This document shows, piece by piece, positions 7,712-12,235 of a stretch of 12,235 bases of DNA. The DNA comes from Clostridiaceae bacterium (GTDB lineage: Bacteria > Bacillota > Clostridia > Oscillospirales > Acutalibacteraceae). Location of the stretch: assembly GCA_016292705.1 (NCBI GenBank), contig JAEDHZ010000026.1, forward strand, positions 1-12,235, given 5' to 3'. Below the pieces are notes generated by a model that had not been told where the DNA came from, did not search any database, and saw nothing but the letters and a program-made list of their open reading frames with translations. A program made the position numbers and the translations under genes. Within the stretch, counting starts at the first letter, position 1. Every line of letters begins with the position of its first letter.

Positions 7712-8338
7712 TTATTCGCTTTCTGTCCTGTCTTTTTTCGTCCGGTCAGAAATACAAATACAGCAAAGGCAGGAAAGCGGAAAAGCAAGGGTGAAAAACA
7801 AGGGAGCGGAAAACGGCAGCAGGAGGAACAGCACGCCGCAAATCAGCACGACAGCGCAAAGGCAGAGAGAACAGCGTGGAATTGAAACAACAAACGCTTC
7901 AAAAAACGGTTTTTGATCATTTTTAAAAATGAGATACTGCGGAAAGAACAAGAACGCCAGCGAAAAAATCAAAAGGAAACAAACGCAGACCGAACCACTG
8001 ATGATTGCCGGGACGGTTGAAACCGAAAAATACAATCTGGCCGAGTAAATACCTGCGGCAAAAAGCAGCGCGAAAACAAAGGACGGAACTGCCGTTCTTT
8101 TGAAGTTTGCTTTGAAGTCGGAAAAATATCCGTTTACGGTTCGTACTTCTTCTCCGCTGTATAGCCTTTGACACACGCAGAAAAGGGCTGTCCAGGAGGA
8201 AAGCAGAGTAAAAACCGGCAGAGCCGTCAAAGTGAAAAGCAAACCCAAGAGAGCCTGTTTGTGGATTGTTGTGATGAAGCAGGAGAGGAATTTTTCAATC
8301 GGAGTTTCCGGAAAGGAGAAAAACAGATTCTTTTTCAA
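7712..8338 (-). CDS. DUF624 (YesL-like) integral membrane protein
   Basis: A 208-aa protein with about five hydrophobic segments (near residues 28-52, 88-105, 110-140 and 152-190) and a short charged C-terminus. The N-terminal half fits the DUF624/YesL pattern: a first helix ending in TALPVFTLLSSWTALF, then LYSGEEVRTVNGYFSDFKANFKR, the family's L-x-GE...F-x2-F-x2-NFK stretch. YesL-type proteins are often found near sugar ABC transporters; no such genes are present here, and the function is unknown. The start is the TTG read leftward from 8338. The protein has no later Met, and GGTGAT lies seven bases before this TTG. A weak - strand promoter is possible (TTTACG at 8389-8394, 17-base spacer, TAATTT at 8366-8371). 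It is the only - strand gene, divergent from the XRE regulator gene. Confidence 0.65.
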   Translation of the reverse strand: MKKNLFFSFPETPIEKFLSCFITTIHKQALLGLLFTLTALPVFTLLSSWTALFCVCQRLYSGEEVRTVNGYFSDFKANFKRTAVPSFVFALLFAAGIYSARLYFSVSTVPAIISGSVCVCFLLIFSLAFLFFPQYLIFKNDQKPFFEAFVVSIPRCSLCLCAVVLICGVLFLLLPFSAPLFFTLAFPLSCLCCICISDRTKKDRTESE

Positions 8339-8397
8339 AACAAATCACCGCAATAATTATTGGCAAAATTAACGGAATAATTTCACGGCGTAAATAC

Positions 8398-8411
8398 TTT
8401 ACAGGTGTAAA
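8398..8411. promoter_or_regulatory. TTTACA-GG-TGTAAA palindrome, candidate operator
   Basis: TTTACA 8398-8403 and TGTAAA 8406-8411 form a perfect dyad with a 2-base centre. It lies between the divergent DUF624 and XRE genes, eight bases upstream of the -35 box of the XRE promoter. A self-regulating site for the XRE protein is plausible but inferred from position only. Confidence 0.4.
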
Positions 8412-8418
8412 TAATTGC

Positions 8419-8447
8419 TTGATTTTTGACGGATGATGTGATATTAT
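8419..8447 (+). promoter_or_regulatory. Promoter of the XRE-family regulator gene
   Basis: TTGATT (8419-8424), 17 bases and TATTAT (8442-8447). The transcription start would be near 8453-8455, leaving a very short leader before the start codon. Confidence 0.6.
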
Positions 8448-8466
8448 CGGAATGTAGAAAGGGATG

Positions 8467-8856
8467 ATGAATATCATGCTTGGCAACAGACTCAGGGCAA
8501 TCCGTAAGGAACACGGACTTACACAGCAGAATATTGCAGATGTTTTGGGTGTTGACCGCACAACATATACCGTTTATGAAGGCGGCGCAATTACTCCCTC
8601 AACTGCAACTCTTGTGAAGCTCTCGCAGATTTATAATGTCACCGTCGGGTATCTTATAGGCATTGAGGAAAACAATCCCGAACTGCGCAAAGTTCCGGAC
8701 GAAAAACCGGGAAATATTTTATCCGGTGATCCGATTTCCCTTCTAAAAAAGGAAGAAAAGGAGCTGCTGGTATATTTCAGAGTCCTTTCCGAAGAAGAAA
8801 AACAAAAGCTGATGAAGAAAATAAAAGTCCTTGCGCAGAGCAAAGGAAAGCTTTGA
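8467..8856 (+). CDS. XRE-family (Cro/C1-type HTH) transcriptional regulator
   Basis: A DNA-binding protein of about 129 aa. The first 65 residues are a typical Cro/C1 helix-turn-helix: GNRLRAIRKEHGLTQQNIAD, then VLGVDRTTYTVYEGG and TLVKLSQIYNVTVGYLIGI. The C-terminal part (about 66-129) is charged and helical, with EEKELLVYFRVLSEEEKQKLMKKIK and no catalytic motif, so it is probably for dimerisation. Three in-frame ATGs are close together (8464, 8467, 8476). AAAGG at 8458-8462 gives spacings of 1, 4 and 13 bases, so 8467 is preferred but not certain. The gene is divergent from the DUF624 gene and directly upstream of the small-peptide locus; it could control either, or mainly itself. Confidence 0.85.
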   Translation: MNIMLGNRLRAIRKEHGLTQQNIADVLGVDRTTYTVYEGGAITPSTATLVKLSQIYNVTVGYLIGIEENNPELRKVPDEKPGNILSGDPISLLKKEEKELLVYFRVLSEEEKQKLMKKIKVLAQSKGKL

Positions 8857-8872
8857 GTTGCAGATTATCAAC

Positions 8873-8884
8873 AAATTGTTAATT
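8873..8884 (+). promoter_or_regulatory. Shared upstream box AAATTGTTAATT, copy A
   Basis: An identical 12-mer occurs at 9261-9272. Here it lies 39 bases before the -35 box of the two-peptide operon, within an A/T-rich stretch; in the second copy the distance is 41. It could be an UP-like element or the site of a regulator common to both peptide promoters. Confidence 0.5.
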
Positions 8885-8911
8885 TTTTATTTAATTTTTT
8901 TGTGAAAATGA

Positions 8912-8940
8912 TTGACTTTGTTCAGAAAGTGTATTATCAT
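8912..8940 (+). promoter_or_regulatory. Promoter A of the two-peptide operon
   Basis: TTGACT (8912-8917), 17 bases and TATCAT (8935-8940). The element closely resembles promoter B at 9302-9330: same -35 box, same spacing, and the shared run AAAGTGTAT ahead of the -10 box. Transcription would begin near 8947. Confidence 0.8.
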
Positions 8941-8946
8941 TATATT

Positions 8947-8965
8947 GTAATGGGATGTCCGTTAC
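8947..8965 (+). other. Predicted 5'-terminal mRNA hairpin of the two-peptide transcript
   Basis: GTAATGG 8947-8953 pairs with CCGTTAC 8959-8965 (one T.G wobble) around the loop GATGT. Because it falls at the predicted transcription start, it would cap the 5' end and could stabilise the message. The position depends on the inferred start site. Confidence 0.4.
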
Positions 8966-8996
8966 GAAGCTTTTGATATCGAAAGGAGTAATAAAT

Positions 8997-9053
8997 ATGT
9001 TCTTTTGGTTCGCAAAAATGTTTGCTAAATTCTTTCTCAAGCTCATCTTCTGA
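8997..9053 (+). CDS. 18-aa cationic hydrophobic peptide (peptide 1 of the KLIF/PEWL cluster)
   Basis: The encoded peptide is MFFWFAKMFAKFFLKLIF, 18 residues, too short for routine gene calling. Support for it being real: AAAGGAG (8982-8988) sits eight bases before ATG 8997, a good promoter lies upstream, and its last eight residues match the end of peptide 2 with one change. Over the last 27 bases the two genes differ at five positions, four of them silent, which points to selection on the peptide. Lys7, Lys11 and Lys15 are spaced four apart on an otherwise hydrophobic, Phe-rich chain with no acidic residues (net charge +3), so a membrane-binding amphipathic helix is expected. There is no signal peptide. 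Leaderless bacteriocin, modulin-like surfactant or membrane toxin are possible roles; I do not recognise a named family. Confidence 0.72.
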   Translation: MFFWFAKMFAKFFLKLIF

Positions 9054-9070
9054 GTTGCTTGTCTGAACAG

Positions 9071-9084
9071 TCGGCGCCTGCCGA
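9071..9084 (+). other. Small hairpin between peptide genes 1 and 2
   Basis: TCGGC 9071-9075 pairs with GCCGA 9080-9084 around GCCT, with no T tract after it, so it is not a terminator. It lies just ahead of the binding site of peptide 2 and could influence processing or relative translation of the two genes. Confidence 0.35.
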
Positions 9085-9106
9085 TTATCGAAAGGGGTGA
9101 ATACGA

Positions 9107-9208
9107 ATGCCGGAATGGCTCGAAGAACTTATTCCGCACCTTGAAGGCGTTTTCAAAAAGGTGTCAACAAAACTTTTTCTCAAATTCTTACTTAAACTTA
9201 TCTTTTGA
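9107..9208 (+). CDS. 33-aa amphipathic peptide (peptide 2 of the KLIF/PEWL cluster)
   Basis: A 33-residue product with no signal peptide. It begins MPEWLEELIPHLEGVFKK and ends KLFLKFLLKLIF. The N-terminal half is acidic (Glu3, Glu6, Glu7, Glu13); the C-terminal half is basic, with Lys18, Lys22, Lys26 and Lys30 spaced four apart on one helix face. The PEWL half matches the mature part of the 75-aa protein (10 of 17 residues identical) and the KFLLKLIF end matches peptide 1 (7 of 8), so this gene unites both modules. AAAGGGGTGA (9091-9100) lies six bases before ATG 9107. It shares a transcript with peptide 1 and is followed five bases later by a terminator. It resembles short staphylococcal modulins in size and amphipathicity, but not in any recognisable sequence; the role is inferred. 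Confidence 0.78.
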   Translation: MPEWLEELIPHLEGVFKKVSTKLFLKFLLKLIF

Positions 9209-9212
9209 TTCC

Positions 9213-9242
9213 AACCGGACGGCTTTTGGCTGTCCGGTTTTT
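9213..9242 (+). terminator. Rho-independent terminator of the two-peptide operon
   Basis: AACCGGACGGC 9213-9223 pairs with GCTGTCCGGTT 9229-9239 (one G.T wobble) around TTTTG, followed by a T run. It starts five bases after the stop codon of peptide 2, closing a compact operon of about 300 bases. Confidence 0.9.
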
Positions 9243-9260
9243 CAAAACATTGCTGTTAAT

Positions 9261-9272
9261 AAATTGTTAATT
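9261..9272 (+). promoter_or_regulatory. Shared upstream box AAATTGTTAATT, copy B
   Basis: Identical to 8873-8884 and placed 41 bases before the -35 box of the promoter for the secreted 75-aa protein gene. Confidence 0.5.
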
Positions 9273-9301
9273 ATTTTTCAACTTTTTATTCGTATTTTTG
9301 A

Positions 9302-9330
9302 TTGACTTATTGAACAAAGTGTATTATTAT
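9302..9330 (+). promoter_or_regulatory. Promoter B of the secreted PEWL protein gene
   Basis: TTGACT (9302-9307), 17 bases and TATTAT (9325-9330). It parallels promoter A in both boxes, in spacing and in the AAAGTGTAT run. The leader from about 9337 to the start codon is roughly 68 bases. Confidence 0.8.
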
Positions 9331-9404
9331 TGTTTTAGTTGGTAAGGCTTGTGCAATTGTTTTTGCGCCCTATCAGCAAATTCAACAAGAAAGGAGCTCT
9401 TTCC

Positions 9405-9632
9405 ATGAAAAAGGTTCTCGCAGTTGTTCTTGCAGTTATGATGCTTTTCTCGGTTATCGCTATCGGCGTTGCTGCTGTTGAAACAACAACCAGTGTTGCC
9501 GAAGATAGTGGCGCAACTGTTAAGCTTCCCGAATGGCTCACCGAACTTATTGCCCGTCTCAAGCAAGTTATTGCAAAGCTTCTCTTCAAGCTTGGAATCA
9601 AGATCAGTTGGGCTGAAATGCTTGCTGCATAA
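9405..9632 (+). CDS. 75-aa secreted PEWL-module protein with signal peptide
   Basis: A 75-aa precursor. Residues 1-24 are a Sec signal peptide: MKK, then a hydrophobic core (VLAVVLAVMMLFSVIAI), ending GVAA with likely cleavage after Ala24. The mature part starts with a polar acidic stretch (about 25-40), then carries LPEWLTELIARLKQVIAKL from residue 41, homologous to the first half of the 33-aa peptide. Lys58, Lys62 and Lys66 are again four apart, and the tail is KISWAEMLAA. ATG 9405 is used because AAAGGAG (9390-9396) lies eight bases upstream; the in-frame ATG 9339 would add a non-signal extension and lacks such a site. It has its own promoter and terminator. It may be an exported helper, a precursor of an active peptide, or the partner or antagonist of the leaderless peptides; the sequence does not decide. 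Confidence 0.85.
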   Translation: MKKVLAVVLAVMMLFSVIAIGVAAVETTTSVAEDSGATVKLPEWLTELIARLKQVIAKLLFKLGIKISWAEMLAA

Positions 9633-9653
9633 GGTTAATACCCGTTTGATATG

Positions 9654-9693
9654 AAAGAGTCTGTTTTGTTTTCCGAACAGGCTCTTTTTTTTT
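9654..9693 (+). terminator. Rho-independent terminator after the secreted PEWL protein gene
   Basis: AAAGAGTCTGTT 9654-9665 pairs with AACAGGCTCTTT 9676-9687 (one T.G wobble), followed by a run of nine T (9685-9693). It separates the peptide locus from the next transcription unit. Confidence 0.93.
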
Positions 9694-9700
9694 AAGATAT

Positions 9701-9729
9701 TTGACTTTTCGCTCCTTTGGTGGTATACT
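9701..9729 (+). promoter_or_regulatory. Promoter of the YerC-like regulator gene
   Basis: TTGACT (9701-9706), 17 bases and TATACT (9724-9729), starting eight bases after the preceding terminator. Confidence 0.8.
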
Positions 9730-9780
9730 TATGTTAGCAAGTTACAGTGTTAGTGTGACAGAGAAAAAGGAGAAATTGAT

Positions 9781-10065
9781 ATGGCGAAGATTCAGAGCAA
9801 AGCGATTGACAACCTGTTTCAGGCAATGCTTTTGCTTGAAAATGTTGAGGAGTGCTATCGCTTTTTCGGTGATTTATGCACGGAAAAGGAGCTCATTGAT
9901 ATGGCGCAGAGACTTGAGGTTGCATCGCTCCTGCGCAAAAAAATGAACTATGTTGAAATCAGCAAAACAACGGGAGCAAGCACAACAACCGTAAGCCGTG
10001 TCAACAAAGCGCTCACCTACGGCAATGACGGCTATGCCCTTGTTTTTGAACGCATGGAAAAATAA
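9781..10065 (+). CDS. yerC: YerC/YecD-family TrpR-like DNA-binding protein
   Basis: A 94-aa protein of the TrpR superfamily, YerC/YecD group. Signatures: FFGDLCTEKELIDMAQRLEVASLL (about residues 29-52), then NYVEISKTTGASTTTVSRVNKALTYG, which contains the helix-turn-helix, and the closing GNDGYALVFERM. It is about the usual length for the family. TrpR-type tryptophan sensing is not implied: YerC-type proteins are broadly conserved in Firmicutes and their ligand is uncertain. ATG 9781 has AGGAG (9768-9772) eight bases upstream. The gene sits between its own promoter and the promoter of the next gene, which lies inside a perfect inverted repeat; a regulatory link is possible but unproven. Confidence 0.88.
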   Translation: MAKIQSKAIDNLFQAMLLLENVEECYRFFGDLCTEKELIDMAQRLEVASLLRKKMNYVEISKTTGASTTTVSRVNKALTYGNDGYALVFERMEK

Positions 10066-10094
10066 TCAGCCTGAAAGATATTTTTTAATATATG

Positions 10095-10123
10095 ATGACA
10101 AATCAGGATTTTTGTGTTATACT
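10095..10123 (+). promoter_or_regulatory. Extended -10 promoter of the 291-aa protein gene
   Basis: ATGACA (10095-10100), 17 bases and TATACT (10118-10123), with TG one base ahead of the -10 box. This gives near-consensus strength and a leader of about 50 bases. Confidence 0.75.
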
Positions 10124-10143
10124 TAAATGTCCTCTGATTTGTC
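10097..10143. repeat. 10-bp perfect inverted repeat centred on the -10 box
   Basis: GACAAATCAG 10097-10106 and CTGATTTGTC 10134-10143 are exact reverse complements separated by 27 bases. The dyad centre (10120) falls on the -10 box (10118-10123), the left arm overlaps the -35 box, and the right arm lies just after the predicted transcription start. This layout suits a two-site operator for a dimeric repressor. Confidence 0.6.
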
Positions 10144-10182
10144 GGGGGTGTTTATGTAAAATCCTATCAAAGGAGAACGAAA

Positions 10183-11058
10183 ATGAGTATTGCGATTGAC
10201 AACATTAAGAGCGTCCTTGAACTTCTTGATGAAAGCCTTTCAAAGCTCGGCTTTGAAAAAAAGGCTGAACTTGAGGTTGAGGAGAACGGCGCTTATGCCG
10301 TTTTTGCCGGTGAAAAGGGCGCACTTAAAATTAAATATGAGAACGAGATTGCCGCCGTATATTATGCCGACGACGAAGTCGCTCTTGAAGAAAGCGGAAA
10401 GAAGCTCGTTGCATCCCTCCTTCCGGAGAAAGCAGACAACCGAGATGTCAAGTATGTTGCAAATGAGATTACCGACTGCCTTAATGAGCGTTTTGCAAAA
10501 AAAGCGGCGGTCAAAAAGGGCGCTGCCGGCAAGGTGCCGCAGACCGTTTCCAAAACTGCGGTCAAAAACGGCTCGTATTATGATGCAAATACCCTCGCAA
10601 GCAAGCTTTGCCTTGTTTTCCCGGAGCTTCGTGAATTTCACAAGCAGAATGTTGCCGAGTTCGGTGAATTTCTCCCGGAAAAGTTCTTTAATGAATACGG
10701 AACAGAAAAGGTCATTTCCGCCATCAGGCAGAACAATCCTCAGACAATGAAAAAGCTTTTCCAGATTCTCAACGAAATCTATGAGGACGGAACGAACGAT
10801 ACCCAGAGCCTTATTGCCGTAACAATCCTCGGCGCACTGGAAAACGACCAGATTCTGCTTGCCCGCTGTGTGGATTATATGAGCGAAACGCTTGCTCCGC
10901 CGGTTATTGAGGTCAACCGCTATCTTGCCTGCGCAGCAGGAAAAAAGGCGAAGAAAAAGCTCCTCAATCCTCCGGCATATAAGCCCAAGAAAAAGAAAAA
11001 GCCCGGTCTTCTTGCCCAGATGATGGCCGGCGGCGGTGGCGTGACTCCGCCGATGTGA
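10183..11058 (+). CDS. Protein of unknown function with Lys/Pro-rich C-terminal tail
   Basis: A 291-aa soluble-looking protein I cannot assign to a characterised family. Residues 1-100 look like a small alpha/beta domain (DNIKSVLELLDESLSKLGF, then alternating beta-rich stretches). A Lys/Ala/Thr-rich linker spans about 105-128. A helical domain follows from 130 (LASKLCLVFPELREFHKQN...FFNEYGTEKVISAI), and its FPELREF stretch is faintly like DUF7674-type domains. The last 40 residues are basic and low-complexity (KKAKKKLL, PKKKKKPG, then GGGGVTPPM), which could bind nucleic acid or an anionic surface. There is no signal peptide or membrane segment. ATG 10183 has AAAGGAG (10169-10175) seven bases upstream. 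It is a single-gene unit with its own promoter, dyad and terminator. Confidence 0.8.
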   Translation: MSIAIDNIKSVLELLDESLSKLGFEKKAELEVEENGAYAVFAGEKGALKIKYENEIAAVYYADDEVALEESGKKLVASLLPEKADNRDVKYVANEITDCLNERFAKKAAVKKGAAGKVPQTVSKTAVKNGSYYDANTLASKLCLVFPELREFHKQNVAEFGEFLPEKFFNEYGTEKVISAIRQNNPQTMKKLFQILNEIYEDGTNDTQSLIAVTILGALENDQILLARCVDYMSETLAPPVIEVNRYLACAAGKKAKKKLLNPPAYKPKKKKKPGLLAQMMAGGGGVTPPM

Positions 11059-11068
11059 TCCGAGAATC

Positions 11069-11102
11069 AGGACTGCTGCACTTCATTGCGGCGGTCCTTT
11101 TT
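11069..11102 (+). terminator. Rho-independent terminator after the 291-aa protein gene
   Basis: AGGACTGCTGC 11069-11079 pairs with GCGGCGGTCCT 11088-11098 (two T.G wobbles) around an 8-base loop, followed by a T run. It lies 28 bases before the next start codon, so the acetyltransferase gene is either expressed by read-through or from a promoter not recognised here. Confidence 0.85.
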
Positions 11103-11129
11103 GTGCTTTTAACTTTACGGAGGTGCCGA

Positions 11130-12233
11130 ATGATTGAAACTGCAGTAAGAGAAGACTTTAAAGAACTTCTTAATTTTGAAAACCGTGTTTTTAAAATTAG
11201 GTTTGAGAACAAAGTTGAGAAAGTATATCGTTATGCTGAAAATTCAGGACTTCACGGTGTTTTCCGTGAGGACGGACGGATTGCCGGCGGAATCTGTATT
11301 CTCCCGGGCAAGCTTATTATGGGCGATGAAAAGCTTGTAACAGCAGGTATCGGCTCGGTTGCCGTTTCAAAGAACCTGCGAGGCCGGGGAATAATGAACG
11401 AGCTGATGAATTATGCCGAAAAAAAGAGCCTCGAATATGGAGCAGATGTTGGTTTCCTTTCCGGCTACCGTTTCCGTTATCAGCGTTTCGGCTATGTTCC
11501 GGCAGGTATCAAGTGCGTTTTTGAGGTTACCGACCACCTTATTGCTCACACTGAAGTCGGCGAAAAGCTTTGCTTTCTTCCCGTCAAAAGTGAAAAAGAA
11601 GCAGAAGAAGCGTTTGAACTTTATTCATCGCAGAAGGTTCGCTTTGAGCGGGAAAGGGAACGCTTTGCGTCAATTCTCAGAACATGGCACAGCGAAGCAT
11701 ACCTTGTTGAAGACCGGGACGGAAATGCCTGCGGATACCTGATATACAAAGGTGACGAAAACGCCGTTTCGGAGCTTGTTCTTGAGGACAGCAAAATGGC
11801 ACGGAATGTTCTTGTTTCCTTTGCAAGGGAAAAAAGGCTCAAAAATCTTTTTGTCTGGTGCTGTGATTTTCAGCGCAGTCTTTTGAAAGAGCTGCTTTTG
11901 TTTGGGGAACATTACAGAACAGAAGCGTCCGTGAGCCTCAAAATCTTCAATTTCAAAAGCTTTATTGAAAAAATGCTTGCCCTCAAAGCAAGACTCGGTG
12001 CGGTTCAAAGCGGTTCTCTTGTTCTTAGAATCGGAGAAGAAACGCTGAAAATTACTGTTGAAGGAAGTGTTGTTACTGTTCTTGAAACGCAGGAACCCCC
12101 CTCGCTTTCCTTCAGTCAGACCGAAGCTGTGGTTGCCCTCACCCGTCCGGAAAGCGCCGCAACGGACAATGCGCTTTTCAACGCATGGACGCCGCTTTGC
12201 CCTTTTTCAATTTTTTCGGTTGATACAGTCTGA
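11130..12233 (+). CDS. Eis-like GNAT family N-acetyltransferase
   Basis: A 367-aa cytoplasmic protein with an N-terminal GNAT domain. The acetyl-CoA-binding motif A is GSVAVSKNLRGRGIMNELM (residues 75-93), with RGRG as the Q/R-x-x-G-x-G/A loop, and is followed by FLSGYRFRYQRFGYVPAG (109-126), typical of the Eis/Acetyltransf_9 group. A second, degenerate GNAT-like region spans roughly 150-265. The C-terminal 100 residues (NFKSFIEKML, then LVLRIGEETLKITVEGSVVTVLE) match the sterol-carrier-like domain of Eis proteins. Enzymes of this type acetylate amines, in some cases aminoglycosides; the substrate here is unknown. ATG 11130 follows GGAGG (11119-11123) by six bases; the upstream in-frame ATG at 11055 would overlap the previous gene and the terminator. 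The TGA at 12231-12233 completes the gene two bases before the window ends. Confidence 0.85.
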   Translation: MIETAVREDFKELLNFENRVFKIRFENKVEKVYRYAENSGLHGVFREDGRIAGGICILPGKLIMGDEKLVTAGIGSVAVSKNLRGRGIMNELMNYAEKKSLEYGADVGFLSGYRFRYQRFGYVPAGIKCVFEVTDHLIAHTEVGEKLCFLPVKSEKEAEEAFELYSSQKVRFERERERFASILRTWHSEAYLVEDRDGNACGYLIYKGDENAVSELVLEDSKMARNVLVSFAREKRLKNLFVWCCDFQRSLLKELLLFGEHYRTEASVSLKIFNFKSFIEKMLALKARLGAVQSGSLVLRIGEETLKITVEGSVVTVLETQEPPSLSFSQTEAVVALTRPESAATDNALFNAWTPLCPFSIFSVDTV

Positions 12234-12235
12234 TT

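Noticed and set aside
8871..8900. Intrinsic terminator after the XRE gene (AACAAATTGTT followed by T-rich DNA)
   Set aside because: The possible stem is 4-5 A/T-rich pairs with almost no loop, too weak; the sequence is better explained as the upstream part of the peptide promoter, because it recurs at 9261.
8997..9208. Type I toxin-antitoxin locus (short hydrophobic toxin with antisense RNA)
   Set aside because: Peptide size would fit, but I see no convincing opposite-strand promoter or terminator for an antisense RNA, and two related peptides on one message plus a secreted relative is not the usual layout. Kept only as an alternative.
9339..9404. In-frame N-terminal extension of the 75-aa secreted protein (22 residues from ATG 9339)
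   Set aside because: No binding site at 9339, the ATG is next to the predicted transcription start, and the extension would bury a good signal peptide that starts at 9405 with an ideal AAAGGAG.
10075..10096. ATATT-TTTT-AATAT hairpin after the YerC gene
   Set aside because: All A/T pairs and no following T tract, so not a credible terminator.
11055..11129. Hydrophobic N-terminal extension of the acetyltransferase
   Set aside because: It would overlap the previous gene's stop and run through the terminator hairpin; the strong GGAGGTG directs initiation at 11130.

Overview
The window reads as chromosome of a low-to-mid GC, anaerobic Gram-positive bacterium, most likely a gut Clostridia (Oscillospiraceae/Ruminococcaceae-like). 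Grounds: near-canonical AAAGGAG/GGAGGTG ribosome binding sites, TTGACN-17-TATNAT promoters, intrinsic terminators after most transcription units, an anaerobic glycerol-3-phosphate-type oxidoreductase triad with a DUF1667 protein, and a YerC-type TrpR-like regulator. Every gene but one (the DUF624 gene) is on the + strand. No tRNA, rRNA, CRISPR array, insertion sequence or phage module was seen. The genus is an inference.

Region 1 (1-4615): a tight operon of a GlpA/GlpO-like FAD dehydrogenase with a C-terminal [2Fe-2S] (BFD-like) domain, a second FAD/NAD(P) oxidoreductase, and a four-Cys DUF1667 protein. A hairpin then precedes a GPH/MelB-like MFS transporter that ends at a strong terminator. 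Together they look like uptake and anaerobic oxidation of glycerol 3-phosphate or a related polyol or hydroxyacid. Region 2 (4629-7703): a promoter, a roughly 195-nt leader that looks structured, an archaeal-type (TIGR00300, LOR/SDH family) ornithine cyclodeaminase-like enzyme, a YfcC-family transporter and a terminator; probably basic amino acid uptake and conversion of ornithine to proline. Region 3 (7712-8856): a DUF624 membrane protein gene on the - strand, divergent from an XRE-family regulator gene with a palindrome in the shared intergenic region.

Region 4 (8873-9693) is the most interesting part. It holds three very small genes that ordinary gene callers would mostly miss: an 18-aa peptide, a 33-aa peptide (two genes on one transcript), and a 75-aa protein with a signal peptide on its own transcript. 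They share sequence modules. The 18-aa peptide matches the C-terminal end of the 33-aa peptide (KFFLKLIF versus KFLLKLIF), and the N-terminal half of the 33-aa peptide matches the mature part of the 75-aa protein (PEWLxELI...). All three carry lysines spaced four apart on a hydrophobic helix. The two transcripts have look-alike promoters with a shared upstream box, and each ends in an intrinsic terminator. This looks like a family of amphipathic, membrane-active peptides (bacteriocin-like, phenol-soluble-modulin-like or toxin-like) that arose by duplication and module shuffling; I do not recognise it as a described system.

Region 5 (9701-12235): a YerC/TrpR-like regulator, a 291-aa protein of unknown function whose promoter lies inside a perfect 10-bp inverted repeat, a terminator, and an Eis-like GNAT acetyltransferase that ends just before the window edge.
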